From Lepisosteus oculatus (Eukaryota > Chordata > Actinopteri > Semionotiformes > Lepisosteidae): 64,000 bases of DNA. The translations under genes were made by a program, and so were the position numbers. Below, piece after piece: positions 33,447 through 43,698 of this stretch. The stretch lies in the NCBI RefSeq assembly GCF_040954835.1, contig NC_090698.1, positions 37,067,501-37,131,500 of the forward strand, written 5' to 3'. The stretch's first letter is position 1, and each line of letters starts with the position of its first letter. Under the pieces are notes generated by a model. It did no database searches, had not been told where the DNA came from, and worked only from the letters and a program-made list of their open reading frames with translations.

Positions 33447-34075
33447 ATTGCCCAACGTTAAAAAGCATCTTGCATCACATTGCTTGAAAAATAATTATAT
33501 TTTGAGAGACTTAATAAGTAATTTAAGTGTTTTTTAACTTCCTGAAAAACAAGTAATAATTTAACAATACAGTATGTGCAAATGCTTTATGATATGTCGC
33601 TGTTATGAATGTCTGTAGAGTGCATCTTATTTGCCTGTCCCGACTGGTGGAGCTCATCCAGCTGTGTCTGGAGACACAGGCCAGGGTATCAGCTTGTCCC
33701 CCCCTCCTGCCCCTTTCTGTGTACAGTAGAGCCTCCTGTCCTGACTGGAGGAGCTCATACAGCTGTGTTTGTCCTTTGAAACTCATCAAAAAAGATACAC
33801 TCACCATAGCTTGCATAACTACTTGCATAACTTGCATAACTAAAAAAGACCTCTTCACTGTGCGAAAATACAACCTTTATAAGTTTATGCAGGTAAACAT
33901 TTCTATTAGGAATGATTTTTTAATCTATCAATGTTAGATTAAAAAAAACACATTGCCCAACATTAAAAAAGCATCTTGAATCACATTGCTTGAAAAATAA
34001 TTTTATTTCGAGAGACTGGATAAGTATTTCAAGTGTTTTTTAACTTCCTGAAAAAGAAGTAAGAATTTTACAATA
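33447..34075 (+). repeat. Direct repeat of ~125 bp within the foldback core
   Basis: 33447-33571 and 33950-34075 share CACATTGCCCAAC, GCATCTTG.ATCACATTGC, and GTGTTTTTTAACTTCCTGAA in the same order with a few differences. About 480 bases separate them, including two partial copies of a GGAGCTCAT.CAGCTGTGT phrase (33649 and 33749). This suggests local segmental duplication. Confidence 0.75.
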
Positions 34076-34635
34076 TATGTAACACGTTTGCGTTTGTTTG
34101 AGAGCTATATTACAGTACGTATTTTTCATATATAAGATATAATGATGTGTTCCTGCTTACACATTGCACGACTTTAAAAGCTATAAAAACAGGTTTCGAT
34201 TCTTGTCTTTTTCACATTATCTGGCAAGCCTTGTTTTGTCAAAGAACCAGAGATCATCTCGCTTTCAGAGGACAGCACAGGCTCAGAAGGCCGCAAAGAT
34301 ACTACAGTAGCAATGGCTAATTGTACCATGGACCGCAAAAAGAAATGTAAAATACTCTTCTTTAGGTGTGAGGGCAGGAGTGGATCACAGCAGGAAAACA
34401 CAGCAATTGAAAACAAAAAACAGGGCAGGTGAGACGAGTATCCAAACAGTGAGTGATCAGAAAAAGGAAACAATTGTTACGCCCAGCTTTTCGACCCAAT
34501 TTTTATTTAACTTGCTAATGCATCAGACACATTTCCTTGCGTATTGTGTTTTAAATAAGATAGGAGTGTCTTTCCCAGGTATTAGCTCATCTGTATGGTG
34601 CAAGTTTATCTGTACCATACTGTATACAGTGTAAG

Positions 34636-34893
34636 ATGACCAGGGGAAGGCTCATTCATAACAGGTATTTTAGGAATGACCTACTTAAAATACTAGATAT
34701 GGACCTAAGCAAAATGGCTGCCAAAAAGAATCAGCTGACCTGCATATGGAAAGGGTCTACCCTGAGAAACAATGAGACACAGCTGAGCCGCATCAGGAAC
34801 CGAAATATAAGTGCCCTGGAGGCAGTGAACAGGGCAGAAGCTGATAAGGTGAATGTGGTTTGGAAGAAGAGAGAGGAAAGAGGTTTAATTTAA
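34636..34893 (+). CDS. Unrecognised small ORF in the foldback element core
   Basis: 85 codons, strongly charged: MAAKKNQLTCIWKGSTLRNN, SRIRNRNISALEAVNRAEAD, VVWKKREERGLI. A second open frame follows at 34912-35214 (100 codons), also basic. Neither shows a family motif I know. Their position opposite the minus-strand ORFs, between the inverted arms, suggests that they came in with the element core. They could be random open frames in purine-rich DNA. Confidence 0.25.
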   Translation: MTRGRLIHNRYFRNDLLKILDMDLSKMAAKKNQLTCIWKGSTLRNNETQLSRIRNRNISALEAVNRAEADKVNVVWKKREERGLI

Positions 34894-35245
34894 AGATCGG
34901 ACTAAAGAATAATGGACTACTTAAAGGAGAAAAGGATTATGGTTTTTGGATTGCAGATTGTGGATAAGGATACATCTCGGATTGGCTTTATTACGGACTT
35001 TTGGAACTTGGATCGGATCAGGATTAAGAGAACGAATTACGGACTGGATTTGGAAGATAATTGGAGGAAGAAACACCATGAAACACAGGAAAGAAAAGTG
35101 TGGTGTGAGTATTTCTCTCGTTTACATAAACGTTCCCCCGGAGGCACCACAACAGGCACAGACTTCAAGCTGCAACACCGTATCGCTTTGGTAAGGAGAG
35201 GGACTATGGCCTAAATCACAAAGTAAAAGACAATTACTTGAAAAA

Positions 35246-36938
35246 CTGTGTCTCTCTCTCTCTCTGCTGGTGTTTGTAATCATTTTTATTTTTAAATACA
35301 TTTTAGCAAAGTCATGTACCATAAAAGTATGGTAATTAAAAACCATTAATACTTTCGCTGGAGTTTAAAATAAAGTCGATGCTTTCTCTTTTGGCTAGAC
35401 TTGACTATTTAGCCATGAGATAAACAACCTTATGTTTATTAATCTTCTTTGTTATGCACAGTGAGAATGATAATGTAATGAGAATTAATTTAATCACAAT
35501 GTGCTCATAAATTGTGCTAGGAAGAACACAGATAGGTGTTCTGAAAGGTCACATATAAACAGGTTTTCGATGGACAGAATGATAGTGTAATGATTTCGGG
35601 TTCGGATAGGATGGACCCAAAAACTCAGACTTGCAGAGTTAAAAGCTGCCTTTATTTTCTTCTCCCTCACCACCTGCCAGCGAGCTCTCCCGCGCCCCGA
35701 CCAGAGAGAGACACACGACGAGCCCTGCTAATAAAGCACCTTGAATTGAATTGAGAAGGAGAGGGCGAGCGAGCGAATGAGCAACATATAGAAACACCCA
35801 GGGGTGCAGAACCAGGGAACTATTTACATATTAGAACTATTTCCTAAATGTAATTGACAATTGTCTATATTTGTTGTATCTATATTTGTTGTCTAAATAG
35901 TTAAATATAGACAATTGTCTATATTTATTGGCAATTAATTGTCAATTATATTGTCAATTAATTGTCCATAATATTGCTGTTCTATTTTTTCAAAGAAATG
36001 TTTGTTAAAAGAAAGGTCACAGCACCAGCTGGATTTGAACACACAATATCTGGTTTACAAGTAGACCACAGTACCTCCTGCAAGGTCACATGAGGAGTGG
36101 AGAAACAGCCCTACACAAACAGTATGAACAGACATTGTACAGCGTGACCTATTCTTGTGATGGGGTACATGAATATAATTATATCATTATTAATTTCTTT
36201 AGATACGCAATTCCATATTATATTCCCTATTAATCAAATTCTAAAAGTACGCTTGTTGACTTCGGTATTGAGCGTATTCCCAGAAAAGCTTAAAAATACC
36301 ACTTTTTATACATTTTATTTTACATATTAGTTAAAGACTTCGATGCTTAAAATGTTTAGGGAGAAATGGAATACTTTAAAGTACCGAGACCAGTCATACT
36401 GTATGTTTTTTGTTCAAAAAAAAATGCACAGTAAAGACATTATGTATACGTACTGTATTTAGTACAGTTTGCATACAGTAATATGTTTATGTTCCTAAAT
36501 CAATCTCTTTTATGAGCATGTGAAAGGCATGGTGAATCGGAGATTATCAAAAATTACTGTACTTTGCATGATTGAAAACAAATGCTTGATTGCAAAATGC
36601 TGTGATGTTACTTTTACAAAGATGGTCAATGAAAAAAAGAATGTGGACCAGGGAAATACTTTGAGTTTACAGCTTGTCCAAGGTCATTCATTATTAATAC
36701 TATTAGTAATATCTTCGGTAAAGACTTTGATGGCAACAGCTCAAGCATGAGAGGTTGAGGTTTATTAGCTCCACCTTGCGGAAATTCTGGATACTATTAT
36801 TTTACTTGCGGTACCACGTGGTATCATGCGGCACTATGTGAGAATTTACAGTATTAATACGGTAACTTGCGGTACACTGCGTCAAGCGCACCGCAAAATA
36901 ATGCGGTATTGCCCGCTTGTTTTGAATGGCTGCATGTG
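35246..36938 (-). repeat. Right inverted arm of the foldback element
   Basis: Reverse complement of 30600-32313 with substitutions and indels. It keeps AAAACTGTGTCTCTCTCTCT at its inner end, the AATAAAGCACCTTGAATTGA tract, the tRNA-Thr-like block (36020-36080) and the TTTGAATGGCTGCATGTG outer end. It also has the AGTTTACAGCTTGTCCAAGG block, which recurs in the 1,054-bp element near 20500. Confidence 0.8.
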
Positions 36939-36940
36939 TA

Positions 36941-37345
36941 TATGTTCACTTCTGTTATGTGAAAATAAAAATCACACCTTGATTTACATTGTAATCTAAA
37001 TTGTTCTTTTTATTTATCTCTTTTATCTCTGTTCAGGATATATAGAAAATTAAAATGTTTCAGAAGTTGTTGTTCAAAGAGAAGTGAGGGCCCTCGTTGA
37101 TGAATCCCAACCCAACACTAGTAGTAGCAGCACCTGAAGAAGGCTCCACAGCTGAAATGTTGTGTTTCCTTTCTTCTCTTTTCAGCATGGAATAAACCTT
37201 TGCTTGTTTCTTTGCATACTAAATGAAAAACACACTACAGCTTGGGGAATCATTGTCATGTGATATATGAGTAATATGCTAAAGGTGTGAACTAGTAAAG
37301 ACTGGGCCATAGATGTGCACTCCTATTCTTTTAATAGGAAAAGAA
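36941..37345 (+). repeat. Spacer with a single copy of a retroelement-type tail (37131-37205)
   Basis: CACCTGAAGAAGGCTCCACA then GCTGAAATGTTGTGTTTCC and TTTTCAGCATGGAATAAACC at 37131-37200 match the arms of the foldback repeat at 25665-25815. The phrase CTGAAGA-GGCTCC..AGC-GAAA resembles a decayed hammerhead-ribozyme core, as reported for Penelope-like elements. I see nothing else in the spacer. Confidence 0.5.
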
Positions 37346-39211
37346 TCAGTTCAGACAGCCAGCCGCTTGGACCAAAACACCAGTGGAAACGGTTTCCATC
37401 TTAGGCAATGGGGGAGGTAGCTCAGGTAGAAACAAGGAAACTATCAGCAAAGGGCTCGACAATGCAAGGGACCTTAGAACAGCCTGAGAGGAGATTGTGA
37501 AGGACAGTAGCATTAGTGAGATACAGCCTCTGGGCCTGCGAGCTGAGAGCCAAGAGATATCTAAGTATGTGGGGCTACCTGTCCTGGTTGCTGTGATGAG
37601 AGGGCCATGGTCAATACCACTCTCATAGGAGAGTGTGTGTAAAGAATAAGAGGGGAGAGCAAAAAAAAAATACGAGGTCTTGGTTCTAGCACAGATGGGA
37701 CATGCTCGAATATAGTCAGCGACATCAGCTCTCATGGTAGGCCACCAAAAGTCCCTGTTCAGGAGGTCCAGAGTAAGTCTGACCCCAGGATGGCCCGCGA
37801 ACCGGGAGTCATGACCCCACTGCAACACGTAAATTATCCACAACAAATAATTTGTCCACGGGACAACAAAGAGGGATGGCAGTTTTGTCCAGGGCCCGTC
37901 TGACTTGATCTTCAATAGAGCAATGAACCGCTGCCACAACACGGTTGGTCGAAATTATCGGTTCAGTTGTCTCTCTGCTCTCCAAATTCTAATACAGGTG
38001 TCCAATTCGAGTACCTGAGAGATCACCACATCAAGGGACTGGGAGTGGATTGGTGTGAGCACCAGGTGATATTTCAACTCCTCTGACAACCCCTTACAGA
38101 AGAGACAAACCAGAGCCTCCAGGTTCCAGGCAGACTCCGTGGCGAGGGATTGAAATTCCTCCACGTAATCCTGTAGTGGTCTGTCACCCTGTTGAAGTGC
38201 TGAGAGCAGAAGGTGAATCAAGTCCAGGTTGTTCTGCGAAAAGCACGCCTGGAGGCGATCCGCAAAATTAATAAAATCAATGGGTTGAGAGTCTCCTCTG
38301 GCCAGTAAGACAGATGCCCAATCCAAAGCCTTGCCTGTAAGCAGGAAGAACGCAAAGCCAATCTGCTCCCGTGACATAGAAAAATGCAAATGAAAAGAGA
38401 GAAAACTCTGAGCAATAAAGCCTCTGCAACCAGTAGGATTATCATCATATTTCTCAGGGAGAACAAACGGTAAGGCTGGGGGAGTGGTGGGCGGGGTCAT
38501 GGAAGGCGGGGCAGAGCTTGTGAGGAAGACACTGCAGGAGACGGCATGGGGCACGGGGACACTGGGGAGGACGAAAGCCAGGCGACATGATTAGTAAGAT
38601 GCTGACAGACAGCTGTAGCTGGGAGAGAGCTTAGGAGTGGTGCTGGACAAGGGAGCGAAGAGCTTGCGCATCCTTTGGATCCATTATTCCGGCTCGGTAT
38701 TCTGTAAAGATACTCTGAAGAGGAGAAAGAGATCCTGTGCAGACGCAGGAGTAAGTGGGAGGCACGGCCACAAACAATCCAAAACAAGTAGCAAGTTTGT
38801 AGTCAGAGGGAGAAAGGAAGGTCAAAAACCAGGTCAAAACCAAGTGACAAACAATCCAAGTCATGCGGCAATATCGTAGTCGAAAGGAGGAAGGTAGGTA
38901 GAAATCTGGTAAGACACAGGTGGCAAACAATCCGAGTCGCAAGGCGAAATCCATATACCGAAGGTAAAAGGGTAATCGATAATCCAGGAAGACAAAGGGC
39001 ATAGAAAATGCTGGATAGAGCTCACAAGGACTCTTTACTCAATACAGAGCAGCAATACGCGGGTTGGAGAGGCTTAAATAGTGCAGCCTGCCGCACGGTA
39101 GGGCTTCTGATATTAAGTTTATACATATGGGGGCGTTTGTAGTTATCGCCCTGCTGCTGGTATTGATTAGTTCTCCTGGGGGCCGGTCTGGGCTGGTTGG
39201 TGGTCGCGACA
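37346..39211 (-). mobile_element. Internally deleted sushi-like Ty3/gypsy element (LTR, gag, jump to integrase)
   Basis: Minus strand. A putative LTR start TGTCGCGACC lies at 39211, with GCACTATTTAAGCC at about 39085-39072. Then come leader, gag and, directly after gag, the integrase zinc-binding region (37942-37580: WGHDSRFAGHPGVRL, then DYIRACPICARTKTS, giving the H-H-C-C pattern). Protease, RT and RNase H are missing, so a large internal deletion joins gag to integrase. The copy is dead. No 3' LTR was recognised. Confidence 0.8.
37955..38691 (-). pseudogene. gypsy Gag (sushi-ichi type), broken
   Basis: A start MDPKDAQALRSLVQHHSQ lies at about 38691. After a frameshift, a 199-codon frame (38554-37955) has LPEKYDDNPTGCRGFIAQ, FFLLTGKALDWASVLLARGD, QGDRPLQDYVEEFQSLA and FCKGLSEELKYHL. 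This is the capsid-type Gag of sushi-ichi gypsy elements, the family from which mammalian PEG10/RTL genes were domesticated. The zinc knuckle is lost with the internal deletion. Frameshifts and the missing pol argue against a domesticated gene. Confidence 0.8.
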
Positions 39212-39227
39212 GTTATAATCTGTGGAA

Positions 39228-39530
39228 GTGACAGCTGAGTCAGCAACTGGATGGAAGCTGTCTGGAATAAGCTCTGGAACTGCACAATGTGACAGCTGGG
39301 TCAACAACAGAGTGGAGGTGATTCAGAGTGAGTGCTGGAACTGCACAGTGTGCCAGCTGAATCATCAACTAGTAGTCCGGAGTGAGAGCTGGAACTGCAT
39401 AGAATGACAGCTTAAGCCGGCCACTAGATGGAAGCAGTGTGGAGTGAGCATGGAGTGACAGATGAATCAGCAGCTGGGTGGAAGCAGTCCAGGGTGAGCA
39501 CTGGAGTGCAGGGAGTGACAGCTGTTTAAG
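39228..39530 (+). repeat. Degenerate minisatellite, ~61-bp period
   Basis: Units begin GTGACAGCTG or a close variant at 39228, 39289, 39350, 39404, 39455 and 39515. Each has a CTGGAACTGCA or GGAAGCAGT phrase. The first two periods are exactly 61 bp; later ones shrink to 51-60. It starts 17 bases beyond the putative gypsy LTR start. Confidence 0.75.
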
Positions 39531-40392
39531 GAGCGTGGGCTGCTTCAGTGAGGGAACAGAAGCAGTACAACGTAGGCCTTGGGGGATCTGGATGACGGAG
39601 GCTGACCCAGAATGTAGCCAGAGATGCAGTGGAAATGGGGGCAGCTGCATAAAAGGAGTGCAGGGTTCCAAGGGTAAAGTTACTGCACAGTGTGGTTGCT
39701 AAGGAATCAGCCTGAGAAACTGTGCAGAGGGAAGAAGGCAGAAATGGAGTGGTGTGAAAGCAGCACTGCTAGATGACAGGTTAAAGTTAAAAATAATATC
39801 AGCTCTGTTTTGAATTTTGCCATTGAAGCCCTTAATATTTTAACAATATCTCTTTATAGTAACTAAAATAGGCGCTTCAAAGTGACTTCATCACCTGTTT
39901 GGGGCTTTCATTTGAATATCTATTAGTAGTGACGTATTTTAATCCAATTAACCATCAGAATGTAATTTATGTCAGTTTGAAACATGTTTCTGTGGAAGAA
40001 CTAAAAAAACTTTCAAGAAGCATAAATCAGATAATATATAAATACTGTATCATATAATAATTTGGTTATTGATTAAATATATACTTTGTTTTATAATTAC
40101 ACATTGTAAAGTAAACAGGAGGGTTTGTCATGGATTTTATTTTCACCCTTTTTAAAGGGTACAATGTCACAAATGAATAGTGAAACAAGTTAAAAGATAA
40201 TATAGTAAAGGTAATGCAACTGCTTCTTTTTAGTTAATATTTATTTAATATAATATTTATCCATTGTAATTATATAATATCCATTGTAATTTTTCTAAGA
40301 AAATCATAGCTATGTGAAAACGTAAAGATTTAAAGATTCACATAAAGTATTTATGTTAATCAAACACACTACTACTAATACCACTACCTATT
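39531..40392. other. Intergenic DNA, nothing recognised
   Basis: 39531-39780 is moderately GC-rich and may be more decayed minisatellite or retroelement sequence. The remainder is AT-rich with no feature. Confidence 0.4.
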
Positions 40393-40544
40393 AGTAGATT
40401 TTGATCGGCTGCCGATCTATCGGGGCATCCCATATCGTCCGTTTCTCAATCCAAATGACTAGATAGGTGATCTGATTTTGCGATAACGAAATTTCCGACG
40501 TTATCCGAACACAACATGCCCTCGAGGGCCTGGCAGTTTTACCC

Positions 40545-40898
40545 GTCCTTCGGATGAGACGTTAAACCGAGGTCCTGGCTCTCTGTGGTCATTAAAAATC
40601 CCAGGGCATTTCTTGAAAAGAGTAGGGGTGTAACCCCTGGCCAAATTTCCCATTGGCCCTTACCAATCATGGCCTCCTAATAATCCCCATCTATGAATTG
40701 GCTTCATCACTCTGTTCTCTTCCCCACTAATAGCTGATGTGTGGTGAGCGTTCTGGCGCACTATGGCTTCCGTCGCATCATCCAGGTGGATGCTGCACAT
40801 TGGTGGTGGTGGAGGGGAGTCCCCATTACCTGTAAAGCGCTTTGAGTGGAGTGTCCAGAAAAAGCGCTATATAAGTGTAAGCAATTATTATTATTATT
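40545..40898 (+). mobile_element. SINE, 5S-head family, body and tail
   Basis: It runs from CCTTCGGATGAGACGTTAAA through CCAATCATGGCCTCCTAATA, GGTGGAGGGGAGTCCCCATT and AAGCGCTATATAAGTGTAAG to an (ATT)n end. It is the best-preserved body and tail of the family here; only the 5S-like head is missing. Confidence 0.85.
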
Positions 40899-41282
40899 AC
40901 CACACTTTTACAAAAAAGTTCTCAATGTTTGTGCAAAAGCAGTCGCTCTTGGGTTTCATTGGCTAAGACGTTCAAAAATAAAAACCTTTAGAGAACTCAA
41001 AACCAAAAAGAATGCACAGAGTATAAAAAATTTGCATTTGCAAAGGCTGCGGCGACTCACAAGCTGACTCTCGCTCAACCATCAATGATGGCAACACAAA
41101 AATTGAGCCTTACAGTAGGGATAGCAAGTTAGCTGAAAGTACTATGGGCAGGATCTTTGCAGCTGATGCATGAGGAAATTCTGAATGAAGATAAAAGCGA
41201 TGGTTGGGACAGCAACGACTCAACAGCATTGGAGATTAATCTCTACTTCAGTTAGCAACTTATCCCAAGAAGTGCACAGCCA

Positions 41283-41468
41283 ATGACTTTCTGGAAAAGC
41301 AATAAAAGCCGTTTCCCTGCCTTGGCAGAAGCAGCTCGGGTCTACCTGAGTTTGGACAGCGAGCGTCTATTCAGTACAGCAGCGCACATTTTGGATGAGA
41401 AGAGGAACAGATTGTCTTCAAAACATGCAGAGATGCTCATATTCATAAACAAGAATCTGCCTCAATGA
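41283..41468 (+). pseudogene. hAT transposase C-terminal dimerisation domain remnant
   Basis: The frame reads FWKSNKSRFPALAEAARVYL, then SERLFSTAAHILDEKRNRLS and a final FINKNL. This is the hAT family C-terminal dimerisation motif (W..N..RFP.LA..AR.YL ... SERLFS.A). It ends at a natural stop at 41468. Upstream (40900-41280) only fragments remain, and the frame is closed by a stop just before 41260. The rest of the transposase is not visible. Confidence 0.8.
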
Positions 41469-42038
41469 TTATTAAACAATAGCCTTAGTAGCTAAATAGC
41501 CAAATTATGACAACTTGTTTCCTTTTGGTTGTAGTAGGCTGCTGTCTTCGTGTTAAACATCTTATTGAACATTTTATTTTATTAGAAATGTGGGTTGTGA
41601 TTAAGACAAGCCTTTTATTTTGTTTTATCTTGTTTTTTGTTATTGCTATAAATATATGCCTTTTGTATATGTAATATGTATAACTGTTCATAATATGTGT
41701 ATCTTTTATTAGTAAAAAGTATTTATTTTAAGTGATTATTTTATTTATTTTAGTAAGAAGTGTTTATTTTATGGTAATTGAACAATAAGCCCACTACATT
41801 TCATTTTGTTAATAAAAAATAAACAAATTACACCTGTAGTCTACAGTTTATTTTAATTGGAAAAAATAACAATGCTTTAGCCTGGGACATGAGGCATGTA
41901 CTTGGCTGGTTAAGTAGGACCTTAATGTAATGTTTTTTAAAAGAAAAAAAACAGTATCGGTTTTGGAATTGACCGATTCTAATGACATGGAATCGGTGAT
42001 CGATATCGGCCCTAAAAAGCCTGATTGGAGCATCCCTA

Positions 42039-43477
42039 CTAATAATATATTAGTTGAAATAGTAATTGAAAATAAAATGTGTAAACTTTTCACGAAATGA
42101 TAAAAAAAGTATGTTTTATTTGTAAAATTTACTCTTGAAAATTAAAAGAAACATTTTGATCAGGTTATACTGCTCAAAATGTATTACTATTCATGTATTG
42201 TAGGTTAAATAAGGTGGTTTTTAAAAGCTTATCACTTTAGGATTTTGATGCTCCAGTTTTTAAAATTTTTGTGCTTTTTGGTAAAGTGCACTTGTCAAAC
42301 TTGAAAATCAGAACTAAATGTCTTTAAAAATGTAATAAATTTTGGTATGTAATTAATTTGTCTGAAAAGATTGTATTAATAGCTCTGCCGAACACCACAG
42401 TGGATCTGGAAAAACAGTAAATATGATTCCCCATTGGCTTCTGTGGTGAAGCTTGCTGTGAGTTACATTAAAAACAGATAAAGTTAATTACCATGAAAGG
42501 AATGTGGAGATTTAGGAAGCAGGAACCCAATGCTTTGGAAACAGATTGATTAAAGGAGTTCTAAATATTTAGACAATAAATAGTATTATTCACCACTATT
42601 CAAGACATTCTTTTGAATATACAGTTTATTTCTGTTCTGCATTGATATTGAAATTATTCCAAATTTATTTCAGAAAAGCTAAAAGACTGATTATTTTTTA
42701 AGTGAGAAATGACATTATTAGAGTATACTGTATACTTTTACAACTGTTTATAATTTAGCCATAATAAAAAATATTTTAGGTAATCACACTGAATGAGAAC
42801 TATAAATAGATAATGTACTGTGTGGAATTATAATGGAAATGATAGGGATCTGATCATGTTTAACATTCATAATACCTTCTTTAAAGATTGATGTGAAAAT
42901 ATGGTGTTATAAATTATGTACTCTAAAATATGATGTGTTGAAATGTTCCTGGGACTTCTTTCAAACAAGGGATTTTATCTCCAAGAAATTATTTTCTTTT
43001 CACATACAAAAACATACATGGACTGCCCTGTCTTCTTTGGGACCAATATCAGAATGAGAGGAGGACATCTTCTGTTCTTTCTGTCGTTTCCTTGTAACAA
43101 ATACAATTTTGTACACCAGAGCAAAACATACATAGTGTTTTTAGTTTTATTCTAATTCCTAACATATAACAATAACCAATAACTATTACAATTTCATAGT
43201 TAATATGAAATGTTTATACACTTTTCTCTAGGTATTAATCTGAGTCACAAAATAAAATTCATATTTTTAGCCTAACCTAATCCATTGAGTAACAATTGCT
43301 TAAAATCAAAGATGGCTACTTTTGTGATTGAAAACAAACTAAAAGAACAAAATGCAGGGCTTGAAAAAGAAACAATGCAACAGTGGTTCACATGAATATA
43401 AGAGATATTCATTTTTCCTTTCTTTCTTCATATTCTCCACTGATCAAATATTGTCTTTTTCTTAACTTTTTAAAATG
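42039..43477. other. Intergenic DNA, nothing recognised
   Basis: AT-rich unique-looking sequence up to the target TA of the Tc1 insertion. Short frames show no recognisable protein. Confidence 0.45.
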
Positions 43478-43479
43478 TA

Positions 43480-43692
43480 CAGTGCCTTGCGAAAGTATTC
43501 GGCCCCCTTGAACTTTTCAACCTTTTGCCACATTTCAGGCTTCAAACATAAAGATATAATTTTTTTATTTTATGTGAAGAATCACCAACAAGTGGGACAC
43601 AATTGTGAAGTGGAACGAAATCTATTGGATTTTTGAAACTTTTTTAACTAATAAAAAAATGAAAAGTGGGGCGTGCAAAATTATTCGGCCCC
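43480..43692 (+). repeat. Left terminal inverted repeat of the intact Tc1
   Basis: It starts CAGTGCCTTGCGAAAGTATT. The outer transposase-binding-type direct repeat lies at about 43495-43512 and the inner one at about 43681-43698. It pairs with 44897-45109. Confidence 0.95.
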
Positions 43693-43698
43693 CTTGCG

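Larger units (their letters stand above)
30600..36938. mobile_element. 6,339-bp foldback DNA element with ~1.7-kb inverted arms and TA duplication
   Basis: It starts CAGATGCAGCCATTCAAA and ends TTTTGAATGGCTGCATGTG, and TA flanks both ends (30598-30599, 36939-36940). Left arm 30600-32313 and right arm 35246-36938 are diverged reverse complements. Shared landmarks include GGAATATAATATGGAAT-type sequence, a tRNA-Thr-like stretch, AAGGTGCTTTATTAGCAGGG and TTTCAGAACACCTATCTGTT. The central 2.9 kb is unique to this copy and carries open frames on both strands. It shares ends and inner blocks with the 1,054-bp element at 19822-20875. I see no DDE-type transposase. The superfamily is unassigned; a TA duplication is shared with Tc1/mariner, but the ends do not look like any Tc1 family here. 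Confidence 0.8.
40393..42038 (+). mobile_element. Decayed hAT transposon hosting a SINE
   Basis: The right end, GATCGATATCGGCCCTAAAA through GGAGCATCCCTA (42000-42038), and the left end, TAGATTTTGATCGGCTGCCG (about 40393), are diverged inverted termini of the GGGATGC..CCGAT..CGGC kind common in fish hATs. A transposase C-terminal remnant lies at 41283-41468. No clear 8-bp duplication was found, so the boundaries are approximate. A SINE (40545-40898) sits inside. Confidence 0.65.

Noticed and set aside
37955..38691. Domesticated gag gene (PEG10/RTL-like)
   Set aside because: The frame is broken after the start, it is fused to integrase by deletion, and it retains a putative LTR and leader.
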